From assembly GCA_039026375.1 (NCBI GenBank), contig JBCCML010000018.1, positions 1 through 64,000 on the forward strand: 64,000 bases of DNA. The letters are read 5' to 3'. The notes beneath the pieces are model-generated. The model did not search any database. It was not told where the DNA came from and saw only the letters and a list, made by a program, of their open reading frames with translations. The translations under genes were made by a program, and so were the position numbers. Source of the stretch: Thermohalobaculum sp039026375 (GTDB taxonomy: Bacteria; Pseudomonadota; Alphaproteobacteria; Rhodobacterales; Rhodobacteraceae). Positions 53,653 through 62,832 of this stretch are shown here, one piece after another (the stretch's first letter is position 1; every line of letters begins with the position of its first letter).

Positions 53653-54272
53653 GCGCTGCCTTTCTGCGGTTGTCGGTTGCGGCACTGTTGGCCGGCTGTG
53701 TTCCGCAAACTGACAAGACAGCTCAGATCCCCGCCGGGCAGCCGACGGTGCCGCGGGGTGTCCCGGTGGGTGCGGACGATATTGCCAGCCGCTTGGATCA
53801 GGACACACTTGATCTGCTGGCGCGAGGTGCGCCCGCAGAGCAGTTCTCAGTCACCGCGCTCGACGGAACGCTTCCGATGGATAGCGATCTGGTCTGCTTG
53901 GCACGGACGGTCTATTTCGAATCGCGCGGGTTGGGGCGAACGGACCAAGCAGCCGTCGCGCATGTGGTCCTGAACCGAGTTCGCCACCAGGACTATCCTG
54001 GAACAATCTGCGACGTGGTGAAGGATGGCGGCGCCGAAAGACCGTGCCAGTTTTCTTGGTACTGCGACGGCCGTTCTGACACCCCTGGAAATCGCCCTGA
54101 GTACGAAGCCGCTATTCGTGTCGCCCACGGCGTGCTCAACGGAGAGATCGATGACCCCACCGATGGGGCGAACATGTTCCACAACACGTCGGTCAACCCT
54201 CGTTGGGCGCGGGTTGCCGAGTTGAAAACTCGTATTGGGCGGCACTTGTTCTATTACCTGCGCCGCCGCTGA
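53649..54272 (+). CDS. SleB/CwlJ-type cell wall hydrolase (lipoprotein)
   Basis: 207 residues. A signal with lipobox LLAGC (Cys17) is followed by a linker and a Hydrolase_2 domain (LVCLARTVYFESRGLGRTDQAAVAHVVLNRVRHQDYPGTICDVV, CQFSWYCDG), with the catalytic Glu in YFESRG. It should cut peptidoglycan from the periplasmic face of a membrane. Translation is coupled to the acyl-CoA dehydrogenase by a 4-base overlap, with no functional link evident. Confidence 0.85.
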   Translation: MSAAFLRLSVAALLAGCVPQTDKTAQIPAGQPTVPRGVPVGADDIASRLDQDTLDLLARGAPAEQFSVTALDGTLPMDSDLVCLARTVYFESRGLGRTDQAAVAHVVLNRVRHQDYPGTICDVVKDGGAERPCQFSWYCDGRSDTPGNRPEYEAAIRVAHGVLNGEIDDPTDGANMFHNTSVNPRWARVAELKTRIGRHLFYYLRRR

Positions 54273-54281
54273 GTGCTGCTG

Positions 54282-54788
54282 TCAATTTGTGGGCGACACG
54301 TCGTTTTCCAAAGCCTTTTGGCGGGCGGCAGCGCGGGCCTCAAACTCTGGAATGCTCACCCACTGCCCTCCATCTTGCAGTTCTGCCTTCGTCAACAGCC
54401 AGTCAGCGCCGTATCTGGTACGCAGGCGCAGCTCGCCCTGATCGCCCACCGCCATTTCCAGCGGGGTGGCAATGACCTCGCTGAGGCCGAGGGTCAGAAC
54501 GGCAGCAGCGCCGTAGAAAACAGCGCGCCCGGCATTCGATGCGTCCGACCTACCCTGTGTGAACTTAAAGACGTCATAGCGATTGAGCGTAGGCTCGCTG
54601 CCCTCGACCGTCACCATCTCGTTTACTGAGGTGACTGGCAGCCCAAACTCCGAAACGACAATGTCGCGATGGGTGCCCACCGTCAAAATGCTGATATCGC
54701 GTTTATCCTCGCCTGACGCTGCCATGTAAGCCGAACAAGCCTGCAGTGACAACGCCGTGATGGCGCACATCAGAACCTTCAAATACAT
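54282..54788 (-). CDS. Putative lipoprotein of unknown function
   Basis: 168 residues with a lipobox LQAC (Cys18). The folded part begins with a BamE/SmpA-like pattern (LTVGTHRDIVVSEFGLPVTSVNE, RYDVFKFTQG). A hydrophobic, glycine-rich stretch follows (AVFYGAAAVLTLGLSEVIATPLEMAVG), then a beta hairpin. It converges with the SleB-like gene, 9 bases apart. Outer-membrane lipoprotein is the most likely location. Family assignment is tentative. Confidence 0.65.
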   Translation of the reverse strand: MYLKVLMCAITALSLQACSAYMAASGEDKRDISILTVGTHRDIVVSEFGLPVTSVNEMVTVEGSEPTLNRYDVFKFTQGRSDASNAGRAVFYGAAAVLTLGLSEVIATPLEMAVGDQGELRLRTRYGADWLLTKAELQDGGQWVSIPEFEARAAARQKALENDVSPTN

Positions 54789-54848
54789 GCTACCTCAATG
54801 CCTTAAGTCGTTTAATCTAGTGCACGATCGAGAGCCTCAATCGCGCGA

Positions 54849-55613
54849 TCAATCCCGGAAGTCTTCGCCGTCACGGTCTAGCAATGTCTTGATGTCCGAG
54901 AAGAAGCGGTCGGAAAGGTCGCCGAATTCTGAAGTTTCCTGAGCGGTCTTTTCGGCGATCTCGTCGGACAGTATAGCCAACTCCTGCCCGGTCCAAAGGG
55001 ACTTGATATACGTCTCGGCCGCCCGCTCGAAGTAATACATACGGTTGAAGCAGTCGGCGACAGTCTCGCCCACGACCATCACGCCGTGATTACCCATTAC
55101 GAGGACTTTCTTTGTTCGGTCCGCAAGCGCTGAACAGGCGCGCTCGGCCTCTTCGTCCAGAGCCAAGCCACCATACTCCAGATCATAGGCCACCCGGTTG
55201 AAGAACATGGCCGCGTTCTGGTCAAGCGGCGGCAGCACTGGGTCCTTCAGACATGCCAGTACTGTTGCATGCACCGAATGGACATGCATCGCGCAGCGCG
55301 CATGCGGACACAACCGGTGCAATGCGCCGTGCAGCCCCCAGGCCGTCGGATCGGGCGCTCCCGGTCGCTCCATCGTCGCGGGGTCATTGGCGTCCAGAAG
55401 CAGTAGATCCGACGCTTTGATAAGCGAAAAGTGGACTTGGTTCGGGTTCATCAAGAACTTGGTGCCGTCGTCGCTAACGCTGAGAGAGAAGTGGTTTGCC
55501 ACCGACTCATGCATGTTCAGCCGCACCGTCCAACGGAAGGCTGCTGCCAGATCACAGCGTTCCTCGTAGAACGGCAGATTGTCGTCAGACGGGTGCAGAT
55601 CGGTCAAAGACAT
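54849..55613 (-). CDS. Class II aldolase/adducin-family protein
   Basis: 254 residues. Zinc-binding His of the AraD/FucA fold appear in AMHVHSVHATVLACL (residues about 108-122) and in MGNHGVMVVGETVADCF. The N-terminal ANHFSLSVSDDGTKFLMNP is also typical. Bacterial members split sugar phosphates or decarboxylate hydroxy acids; many environmental ones have unknown substrates. Monocistronic here, divergent from nothing obvious. Confidence 0.85.
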   Translation of the reverse strand: MSLTDLHPSDDNLPFYEERCDLAAAFRWTVRLNMHESVANHFSLSVSDDGTKFLMNPNQVHFSLIKASDLLLLDANDPATMERPGAPDPTAWGLHGALHRLCPHARCAMHVHSVHATVLACLKDPVLPPLDQNAAMFFNRVAYDLEYGGLALDEEAERACSALADRTKKVLVMGNHGVMVVGETVADCFNRMYYFERAAETYIKSLWTGQELAILSDEIAEKTAQETSEFGDLSDRFFSDIKTLLDRDGEDFRD

Positions 55614-55711
55614 GGCGAACTCCGAGATCGTTGGTTGTTTTCCCCGAGGGTGTGTCGACGGCGCGTTACTTTCAAGCGCACAGTTCCGCTGGGCGTAAAT
55701 TCAGCTGCAGT

Positions 55712-56317
55712 TTAGGGCAGCTGAAGCCAAAGAACGTAGGAAAGCATCAAAAGCAAATCCAAGATGCCTAGCGTGTAGGCAATGCGAAGGTTTCTGAACT
55801 TCTTTCGGAGAACCCGGGCCATTGCCCCATTGGTCTGCGAGATCGACATGATCAGATGGGAGGCTTCAGACGTACGCATGAATTCCGCATGCGCCATCGG
55901 CTCATATCCTCGCGCGACCAGCGAGGGCCATGAAAAGCGTTCATGTCTTTGGATCTGCTTCGACAACGCTTTGTCGGGGTAGCGCGGTATCAGAGACGCC
56001 ATTGCAAAGACTATGGTCAAAACCATCACGGCAAAAAACATGATAGCAAGGACGTCGCCGCCTTGGACCAGCGAGACCTGGAGCGGTCCGTTCAGGGCGA
56101 CAAGAACCATCACGGTCATAATGGCTGCGGCCTTCGCATCCGAGAACTGAACTTGAGACACAAGAGAGGCATGTTGGCTGGTCAGGAATTGCATCCTCAA
56201 CCTACTGGCATTGTTGACGTCCAGGCCTTCGGTGCCTTCAAGTGCTTCGCTAAGCTCTAGTGCTTCGATGTCGAAGTCGTCGGCGCCTAGGCGCTTCGTC
56301 TGGGTGTCTTCGGGCAT
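55712..56317 (-). CDS. Pycsar-effector-like (PycTM/DUF5706) membrane protein
   Basis: 201 residues. The block LVSQVQFSDAKAAAIMTVMVLVALNG (about residues 52-78) matches the start of the DUF5706/PycTM domain. Helices follow at about 88-112 and 178-200, with a soluble stretch in between (IQRHERFSWPSLVARGYEPM). PycTM proteins kill or arrest infected cells by membrane damage when a cyclic pyrimidine signal forms. No uridylate or cytidylate cyclase gene is adjacent, so this may be an orphan or a housekeeping relative. Confidence 0.6.
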   Translation of the reverse strand: MPEDTQTKRLGADDFDIEALELSEALEGTEGLDVNNASRLRMQFLTSQHASLVSQVQFSDAKAAAIMTVMVLVALNGPLQVSLVQGGDVLAIMFFAVMVLTIVFAMASLIPRYPDKALSKQIQRHERFSWPSLVARGYEPMAHAEFMRTSEASHLIMSISQTNGAMARVLRKKFRNLRIAYTLGILDLLLMLSYVLWLQLP

Positions 56318-56431
56318 CCAGTATCTCGCGGCGATCGATTCGGTTGTGGATTAGTCTTCGAAGAAGCCGTCTGGTGCAAGGGAGGGTTGGGTGACGCAAA
56401 AATACCAAGCGATTAGACAAGGGCAGGGGTG

Positions 56432-57403
56432 ATGAGCAGGACACACCGTATCGATGCTCTGCAGTATTGCGCCTGGTCACGCGAGATTTTCGAAGAGATG
56501 CAAGCGGGCGGCTTAGATGCAGTCCACGCGACCATTGCCTACCACGAGGATTTTGCTGAAGTCATCCAACGGCTCAAGGATTGGGACACGCTCTTTCGCA
56601 AGCATCACGATCTGATCTTGCCCGGGCGTTCAGCTTCGGATGTGCGCCGGGCTCGGGCAACCGGACGAGTTGCTGTCTTCTTTGGCTTTCAAAATCCAGC
56701 GCCGATCTCGGCAGATCTGGCCATGCTAGAAATCTGCCATCGACTAGGCGTGCGTTTCATGCAGTTGACTTACAACCTTCAGTCTCTGTGCGGCGCGGGC
56801 TGGCAGGAACCTCAAGACAGCGGTTTGACGCGCTTTGGCCAAGAAGTAATCGCTGAGATGAATCGGCTGGGTATGGTCATCGATCTCAGTCATGCAGGCG
56901 CAAAGACCGCGATGAGTGCGATCGAAACGTCGAAAAGGCCAGTTGCTGTCACGCATGCGAATCCAAGGTCTTGGCGCAATACGGGTCGCAATGTCGCCGA
57001 CGAAATCCTGCAGGCTCTCGCGGAGACCGGAGGCATGCTCGGTCTTTCGCTATATCCACACCATCTCGGTCGGGGGTCGGACACTACACTCCAGGACTTT
57101 TGCGACATGGCGGCTCGTACTGCCGAGGTTATCGGTCCCCGCCAATTAGGGATCGGTTCTGATCTGTGTCAGGGTCAGTCGGATTCGGTCGTTCGTTGGA
57201 TGCGGGACGGCCGATGGACCTTTGCTACATCTGACGCCGTGTTCCCAAGGCAACCTGACTGGTTCCAGACCAATCGCGATTGGGACCGAGTAGCTGACGG
57301 ACTTTGCGGTGCTGGGTTCTCTGCTGAAGAGGTCGCAGGTATCATGGGAGAAAACTGGCTGCGCTTTTGGGAAGCTGCGATGGAACCCGGGCCGGGTTGT
57401 TGA
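56432..57403 (+). CDS. Membrane dipeptidase-like protein (M19 family)
   Basis: 323 residues of the amidohydrolase-barrel M19 family: GLDAVHATIAYHEDF, GFQNPAPISADLAMLEICHRLGVRFMQLTYN, MVIDLSHAGAKTAMSAIE, PVAVTHANPRS with metal His, and LGIGSDLCQGQ. The family cleaves dipeptides and some beta-lactams, or acts on L-Ala/D-Ala-type substrates. ATG 56432 follows GGCAGGGG; a GTG directly before is possible. The gene pair at 57599-59802 follows on the same strand after 195 bases. Confidence 0.86.
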   Translation: MSRTHRIDALQYCAWSREIFEEMQAGGLDAVHATIAYHEDFAEVIQRLKDWDTLFRKHHDLILPGRSASDVRRARATGRVAVFFGFQNPAPISADLAMLEICHRLGVRFMQLTYNLQSLCGAGWQEPQDSGLTRFGQEVIAEMNRLGMVIDLSHAGAKTAMSAIETSKRPVAVTHANPRSWRNTGRNVADEILQALAETGGMLGLSLYPHHLGRGSDTTLQDFCDMAARTAEVIGPRQLGIGSDLCQGQSDSVVRWMRDGRWTFATSDAVFPRQPDWFQTNRDWDRVADGLCGAGFSAEEVAGIMGENWLRFWEAAMEPGPGC

Positions 57404-57598
57404 AGGTGACTGTCGGCTATGGTGGTTTTTCGCAGGTCGTAGTTGAGCAAACTGGACTTTGACGCGCCTATGATCAAACCTTCGCCGACGCCAGCAGCAT
57501 GAAAGCGCATGCTGCTTGTTGAACGGTGCAACTGGCTCACTAGAGCGAAAACGGGTGATTGAGGCATTGCTAGCCCTTTGTCGAACGGTGAGATTCTG

Positions 57599-59248
57599 AT
57601 GGACGGCGCGCCGACGCCTCTGGCTCTACGCCCACCCGAGACTGTCATGCGTTTGGCGCGCATGGGATCGTTTCACCCGACCCGTCTCAGCTTCATGCGA
57701 ATTCTACTTCGCCGTGTCGAAAAAGAGCAGTGGCGAATTGACCGTCCAATTTGGGACATTGATAAATCCGGTGTCGGGCGCGCAGTCTACAGGGTGTCGA
57801 CGCCATCAAGGCGCTACAGCCTTGTCGCCTTCGCGCACGACTTGCCAGACCATCTCCGCTCCGATCGCGTGATCGCAGAGGCCTGGGACGCAACGTTTGT
57901 GCTGTTCGACGGCGAACCTTCGCCCGCCGATTTGGATCGGCTAGCGAACGAAGTGCCCCTGCAAGAGGCGGGGCGGATGTCGCCCACAGAATTGACGCTG
58001 AGTCGTGCAAATCGGTCCGCAAGGCTGTTCAGTCACGTGGTCGAAGCCTTGGCAAATAGTCGTCAACCGGCCGCCGACGAGCTATTGAGTGTCGGTTATC
58101 TAATGCGTACGACCGCCGTCTACGGATCCGGCAAGTTTGGGCTATCCGATCGAGAAGCCTACGCAGATCGGCCCGAACTGGCGGCACCATTTCAGGCGGA
58201 AATGCTGACTGTTTGGCTGATCCGTGCCTTCACCGTCGATATCGTCGAACACTTGGCAAGGACGAGCAATCTGGGTGCTGCCCGCCTTGCGCCAAAAACG
58301 CGTCGGGCATTAGGCGTCGGGAACTCAACCGGTCTGGGGATGGCACCGTTCTTGATCTCGCACCCGGCCTTAGTTCACGCCTGGATGTCGACGCGAGAGG
58401 AGGCACTTTCGCGAGTTCGAGCATTGGCAATTACACCAGACTCATGGGCGGTGTTTCGGCGTGCTGTCAGGTTTGCAAAAGCGAACGCGGCGAGTTGGTG
58501 GTCTGATCATTCCTTGCAACAACGCAAAATCGCTGATTTGCGCATGGATTTGCAGAGCATCGCATCTCAGGAACGCCCCTCAAACTGGGATACCTTGTGG
58601 CGTTGGGGCGAAGCCACATTGACCCTTGAAGGGCAAGAAGTGCTGTTTGCACTGATGCTGGAACCTCACTGGCAGTTAGTCGATGATCTTAGTTCGCACA
58701 TGTCGGTAGATGAGGAGGCGTCATTCCCCATAGATGCCGACGGTACAACGGGCGCTTTAGCAGCCCTAATTGCTCGCAACTACAAGTGGGCTACAGAGAC
58801 TGATTGGGATCAGGCTGAGGCGACGGCGCGCCTGTGGTATGTGTCCGCCGAGAAACTGGAACCCCGATTGGCCGAACGTGCAGATGAGCCCTTGGATTAT
58901 TTTGAGCAGCCGTTGGGCCCTGCGCGAGATGTTGCTGCATTGGCGGGGAGCCTTATCGAATGGCCGGCCGACACGCCTCTTTCGAAGTTTCTGCAGTCGA
59001 TGCCGCAGCATCGGCACGCCGTTCGACGGGTTCAGATTGTTGCTGGTAATCCATACGCAGAAGTGCGTGACAACACGCTGAGCCAAGAAATGCTGCCTAT
59101 TGATTTGTTAAGGGCGAAGCTCAGTTTCTTCGGCGCCACACGGTTTGATCCCAAATCAGACCGCTGGGTTCGTATTTCCATGTTCCAAGGCGCCCCTTTC
59201 CCCGACGAAGTTGGACGGCTGCCGATGGATCACTGGATGTACGGTTGA
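57599..59248 (+). CDS. Large protein of unknown family, coupled to DUF3726 gene
   Basis: 549 residues from ATG 57599; a TTG at 57578 is an alternative start. No signal or membrane helix. Conserved-looking blocks are MGSFHPTRLSFMRILLRR, VYRVSTPSRRYSLVAFAHDL, LMRTTAVYGSGKFGLSDREAY, LAPKTRRALGVGNSTGLGMAPFLISHP and RVQIVAGNPYAEVRDNTLSQEMLP. The GNSTGLGMAPFL motif resembles a nucleotide- or phosphate-binding turn, but I cannot assign a family. Its stop overlaps the start of the DUF3726 gene (TTGA), so the two are one functional unit. Confidence 0.6.
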   Translation: MDGAPTPLALRPPETVMRLARMGSFHPTRLSFMRILLRRVEKEQWRIDRPIWDIDKSGVGRAVYRVSTPSRRYSLVAFAHDLPDHLRSDRVIAEAWDATFVLFDGEPSPADLDRLANEVPLQEAGRMSPTELTLSRANRSARLFSHVVEALANSRQPAADELLSVGYLMRTTAVYGSGKFGLSDREAYADRPELAAPFQAEMLTVWLIRAFTVDIVEHLARTSNLGAARLAPKTRRALGVGNSTGLGMAPFLISHPALVHAWMSTREEALSRVRALAITPDSWAVFRRAVRFAKANAASWWSDHSLQQRKIADLRMDLQSIASQERPSNWDTLWRWGEATLTLEGQEVLFALMLEPHWQLVDDLSSHMSVDEEASFPIDADGTTGALAALIARNYKWATETDWDQAEATARLWYVSAEKLEPRLAERADEPLDYFEQPLGPARDVAALAGSLIEWPADTPLSKFLQSMPQHRHAVRRVQIVAGNPYAEVRDNTLSQEMLPIDLLRAKLSFFGATRFDPKSDRWVRISMFQGAPFPDEVGRLPMDHWMYG

Positions 59249-59802
59249 GCTTTTCGCTCGGAGAGATTTCAGCCCTTATCTTCAAGGCCGGACGTGGCGC
59301 GGGGTTGCAATGGGGTGAAGCGGAGGAGTTGGCGTCGGCTGCTCGCTGGCTCTCCGCGCGCGGCCTCCCGGGACCTGAGGCAGCCTTGACGCTGCTTGCC
59401 ACAAACCATGGAGCCTCTGCTTTGTCAGCGGGGATAATGCTGAGCGATGTTGGTCTAGCGGGAGATGTTGAACTCTTCGACGTTCGGTCGCCGTTGTTGG
59501 TTGTTCCTTTTGTCGCGAGAGTCTTAACTCCGGAACAAGGCTGCGATTTTGATGTCAACGGTTCCCTAAGCCACGTTCGATCTTACGGTGTTGAGTGCGG
59601 TAACCCGATGGATTCGTTCGGAGACCTCAAGGTTTCGATGTCGGCGCCGCGTGTCGTGGAAGCCGTTCGATGTGCGAGAGTTGCCGCTATTTCGACGACA
59701 GACTTCCAACGACTTAATGCCTTGGCTGCGCGAACCTATGCGCCAATCAGTGATCATTCACGCCTTGCTGGCGCCGGTGCCGGACTGGCAGATCTGGATT
59801 AG
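59245..59802 (+). CDS. DUF3726 protein
   Basis: 185 residues starting at TTG 59245, inside the upstream stop. The N-terminus SLGEISALIFKAGRGAGLQWGEAEELASAARWL is typical of DUF3726, whose function is unknown. The rest is alpha/beta without catalytic motif. The tight coupling to the 549-residue protein suggests a two-subunit enzyme. Confidence 0.7.
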   Translation: MSFSLGEISALIFKAGRGAGLQWGEAEELASAARWLSARGLPGPEAALTLLATNHGASALSAGIMLSDVGLAGDVELFDVRSPLLVVPFVARVLTPEQGCDFDVNGSLSHVRSYGVECGNPMDSFGDLKVSMSAPRVVEAVRCARVAAISTTDFQRLNALAARTYAPISDHSRLAGAGAGLADLD

Positions 59803-59878
59803 CTGACCGCCTTCGAAGTTTCTTTACCTCGACCGAATACCACTTTCATCGCAGCGTTGAGTAATGTGCGAGTAGGTA

Positions 59879-60196
59879 ATGATTCAGTCGGAAACGATCC
59901 AAGCCGGCATCGTACGGGTGACCTTGCAAGGTCCTCGTTTAGATGCGGCAGTGGCTGACACTATAAAGTCTGAGCTCAAAGGTCAGATTGATGCCGGCGC
60001 ACGGCGGTTGGAGGTGGACTTCACAAATGTGCAGTTCATGGACTCCTCGGGCCTTGGTGCGCTTGTCGGCGCGCTGAAGCTCATGGGGTCAGGCGGCCAA
60101 CTGGAAATCGTCAACCCATGCAGCACTGTGATGAAGGTCTTACGCCTGACGCGTATGAACAAAGTCTTCATCGTACGTGAGGGCCCCGCGGCCTAG
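59879..60196 (+). CDS. STAS-domain anti-sigma factor antagonist (RsbV/SpoIIAA-like)
   Basis: 105 residues, one STAS domain. The phosphorylatable serine lies in NVQFMDSSGLGALVGALKLMG, the usual RsbV site. Partner-switching antagonists are phosphorylated by an RsbW kinase and, when dephosphorylated, sequester it. The next gene encodes an RsbW-like ATPase 30 bases downstream, consistent with a module. No sigma factor or PP2C phosphatase is in the window. Confidence 0.9.
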   Translation: MIQSETIQAGIVRVTLQGPRLDAAVADTIKSELKGQIDAGARRLEVDFTNVQFMDSSGLGALVGALKLMGSGGQLEIVNPCSTVMKVLRLTRMNKVFIVREGPAA

Positions 60197-60226
60197 TCTG
60201 GCTGCTGAAGGGTGCGGGGGAACGAT

Positions 60227-60676
60227 ATGCACAGAGATACTCTTGGGCCGACCTTGGAACGTCGGCTGGACGGTGGCGCACGGGCGATGGCGTCTGTTGT
60301 GGACGATGTGCTTGCATCTCCTGGTTTGGAAAAACTACTCGTCTCACGTTCACCGGAGGCGCTTGCCCTACTTGGCCTGGCACTCAACGAAGTTCTTTAC
60401 ACGCTCGGTGAGTTATCAGGGGAAAAAGGTCTCCAACAAGATGGATCCCTGAGTCTGTGGACAGATACCAGGCTGATAATTTTCTGTCTGAAATTCAAGG
60501 GGCCGGCGTTGCCCGACTGGCTGCTGTCGAATTGGGATCGGGCACAAGAGCCGGCCGTGCTCGCACCACCAAACGACTGCGGTTGGGGTTGGCTGCTCGT
60601 TCGAGAAGCAATCGACTCTGTCTCTCATTACTCCGAGCGTGATCGGCAAATCCTGTATCTGGAGCGTCGCCTATGA
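60227..60676 (+). CDS. RsbW-like GHKL serine kinase/anti-sigma factor
   Basis: 149 residues from ATG 60227, which follows GGGGGAA; a GTG at 60212 could add five residues. A shortened GHKL ATPase domain is suggested by the N-box-like LGLALNEVLYTLGE and the G-box-like CGWGWLLVREAIDSVSH. The ATP-lid is poorly conserved, so the kinase may be weak. It should pair with the STAS protein upstream. ATGA overlap joins it to the hybrid kinase. Confidence 0.72.
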   Translation: MHRDTLGPTLERRLDGGARAMASVVDDVLASPGLEKLLVSRSPEALALLGLALNEVLYTLGELSGEKGLQQDGSLSLWTDTRLIIFCLKFKGPALPDWLLSNWDRAQEPAVLAPPNDCGWGWLLVREAIDSVSHYSERDRQILYLERRL

Positions 60677-62832
60677 TTGCCTTGCCCGATGCCAGTTTGA
60701 TTTTGAAGTTTGGCGCAGTATTGGGTGGCTTGGTTGTTGCTTGGGCAGCTTTGCGTCTGTTTAGTAGAGAGCGGTCTGCGTCTGTTCTGAAGTCTGACAG
60801 TGATCTAATCACCGTAGTCAGCGAGATGTCTGCAGGCGTCATCACGTTAAACGAAGACGCGGTTTGTACCGCAATGCTCGGCAGACTTCGGGAAATGTTG
60901 GACAAGGGCCAAGACTGGTCCCCGGTGGGAAATCGAATAACAGACGTAATCGCCGAGTTCGCTGCTAGGGGCGACTACGGGCCTCGGATCCCCGGTGATC
61001 AACCAATTGATGTCGACTTGTTTAAACGCGCAGAATTCGGCGAATACTACCTTGAAACGCCGTCTGGAAACGTGATTGCCGTCGATGTCTCCGTCAGATC
61101 TGGCGGCGGTTGGATCTTAACCTACACGGATATGACCCGAACCAAGGCGCAAACGAGAATGCTCTATCGCGCCCAGACCGAACTAGCGGAGAGTGAGGCG
61201 CGTGCGCGGGATCTTGCTCGCCAAGCTGACGCAGCAAACCATGCGAAGTCAGCATTCCTTGCCGCCATGAGCCATGAGATCAGAACGCCAATGAACGGTA
61301 TCATTGGCATGTCTGAGATCTTGTCAGAGACCGTATTGGACGAGGAACAGGAAAGTTACGTCGATACCGTAAAGCAGTCTGCGGACGCTCTCTTAACGAT
61401 AGTCAATGACATCTTGGATTTTTCGAAGATTGAAGCGGGTAGGATGGTTCTTGCCGATGAGCCGTTCAATCTGCTTAGCGCCATCGAGGATGTCCTTATG
61501 CTCATCTCCCCCAAGGCTTTGGAGAAAGATCTTGATTTCTCTCTTGATTTTCCGCCAACGGTTCCTTTGGGGTTTAAGGGCGATGTCCAACGAATTCGCC
61601 AGATACTGATAAACTTAGTCGGTAATGCAGTGAAGTTTACAAACGATGGCAGCGTTATAATCAGAGTAAATTACGAACCAGAAGACAGCTGTAAAAGCTT
61701 ACAATTAAGAATTGAAGACACTGGTATTGGCATTTCTGAAGAGAACTTGGACAGTATCTTTGGCGAGTTCACACGGGTCGAAGCGGTTGGACAAGGTAAG
61801 TACGAGGGCACCGGGTTAGGCTTAGCAATAACCAACAAGCTTGTCACCATGATGGGGGGCGGTGTCTCTGTCTCATCCCAGGTCGGCAGAGGGACTGCTT
61901 TCTCGATTTCTTTGCCTCTGAATCAGTCGACGGAGATCGAAAGTCTAAAGCTTAGCAGTTTGCCAGCTGACAGCAGAGTATTGTGCATAGACCGATCAGA
62001 GGAAGACTTGAGGACCATAAAAGCTTGGCTGGAGCATTTTGGCGTACAAGTCATTCCTTCGCACTCGCTTTCAGAAGCACTCGACTTGTTACGCCTGTCG
62101 AGTGAGGGGAGCAGGAAGACAGATTTGGTCTTGATAGATACATCGATTGCGGCTTCAGGTCCTGACGCCGCACTACAATTGCTGATTGATCACGACCCCA
62201 AAATCCGTTTGATCCCGATGGGTGTAGCAGAGCATGAGTTAAGCCTGTCCCCCGAAGCAAAAGCAAACCTTGCCGGCCGTCTCCTTAAACCCCTAACGGT
62301 GCAACGGCTGCTAACCACAGTACAAGATGCACTCAGCAGTGACGAAGATATCGCACAAGTTATGCGGCAACAAAACAGGGGCTCAGGTAACAAACGAAAG
62401 CTCGAAGCGCTCCCGGGTCGTATGCGTCTGCTGGTTGCAGAGGACAATCGCACAAATAGACTGGTCGTTGAGAAAATGTTGAAGGATCAGCCGATTGATT
62501 TGAAATTTGCGGAAAACGGTGAGCAAGCTGTTGCGTTGTTTGCAGAATGGGGTCCAGATTTGGTGTTTATGGACATGTCAATGCCAATCATGAGTGGTCC
62601 AGACGCCACACGCGCAATTCGCGAAATTGAGGCGAACGGGCATATTGTTGCCACGCCCATTATCGCGTTGACGGCAAATGCAATGGAGGCAGATCGGCAG
62701 GTTTGTCTGGCAGCTGGGATGGACGACTTCCTGTCAAAACCGATCCGTCATGCCAAACTCTTAGACGTGATTTCATGTAATTGGCCCGACGCCGATCAAA
62801 GTGTACAGCACAATCAAGCCGCATCTGCTTGA
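60673..62832 (+). CDS. Hybrid sensor histidine kinase with two receiver domains
   Basis: 719 residues. One N-terminal membrane helix (about 12-30) is followed by a PAS-like region (45-155), a coiled coil (160-190) and HisKA with the phospho-acceptor H201 in MSHEIRTPMNG. Then come HATPase (N-box NLVGNAVKF about 314-322, G1 box EDTGIGIS 349-356), a first receiver with D489 and K539, and a second receiver with D634 in VFMDMSMP and K in FLSKPIRH. It is the output or input partner of the STAS/RsbW-like pair, being ATGA-coupled to them. Codon and base use is noticeably AT-richer than in the operons to the left. Confidence 0.93.
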   Translation: MIALPDASLILKFGAVLGGLVVAWAALRLFSRERSASVLKSDSDLITVVSEMSAGVITLNEDAVCTAMLGRLREMLDKGQDWSPVGNRITDVIAEFAARGDYGPRIPGDQPIDVDLFKRAEFGEYYLETPSGNVIAVDVSVRSGGGWILTYTDMTRTKAQTRMLYRAQTELAESEARARDLARQADAANHAKSAFLAAMSHEIRTPMNGIIGMSEILSETVLDEEQESYVDTVKQSADALLTIVNDILDFSKIEAGRMVLADEPFNLLSAIEDVLMLISPKALEKDLDFSLDFPPTVPLGFKGDVQRIRQILINLVGNAVKFTNDGSVIIRVNYEPEDSCKSLQLRIEDTGIGISEENLDSIFGEFTRVEAVGQGKYEGTGLGLAITNKLVTMMGGGVSVSSQVGRGTAFSISLPLNQSTEIESLKLSSLPADSRVLCIDRSEEDLRTIKAWLEHFGVQVIPSHSLSEALDLLRLSSEGSRKTDLVLIDTSIAASGPDAALQLLIDHDPKIRLIPMGVAEHELSLSPEAKANLAGRLLKPLTVQRLLTTVQDALSSDEDIAQVMRQQNRGSGNKRKLEALPGRMRLLVAEDNRTNRLVVEKMLKDQPIDLKFAENGEQAVALFAEWGPDLVFMDMSMPIMSGPDATRAIREIEANGHIVATPIIALTANAMEADRQVCLAAGMDDFLSKPIRHAKLLDVISCNWPDADQSVQHNQAASA

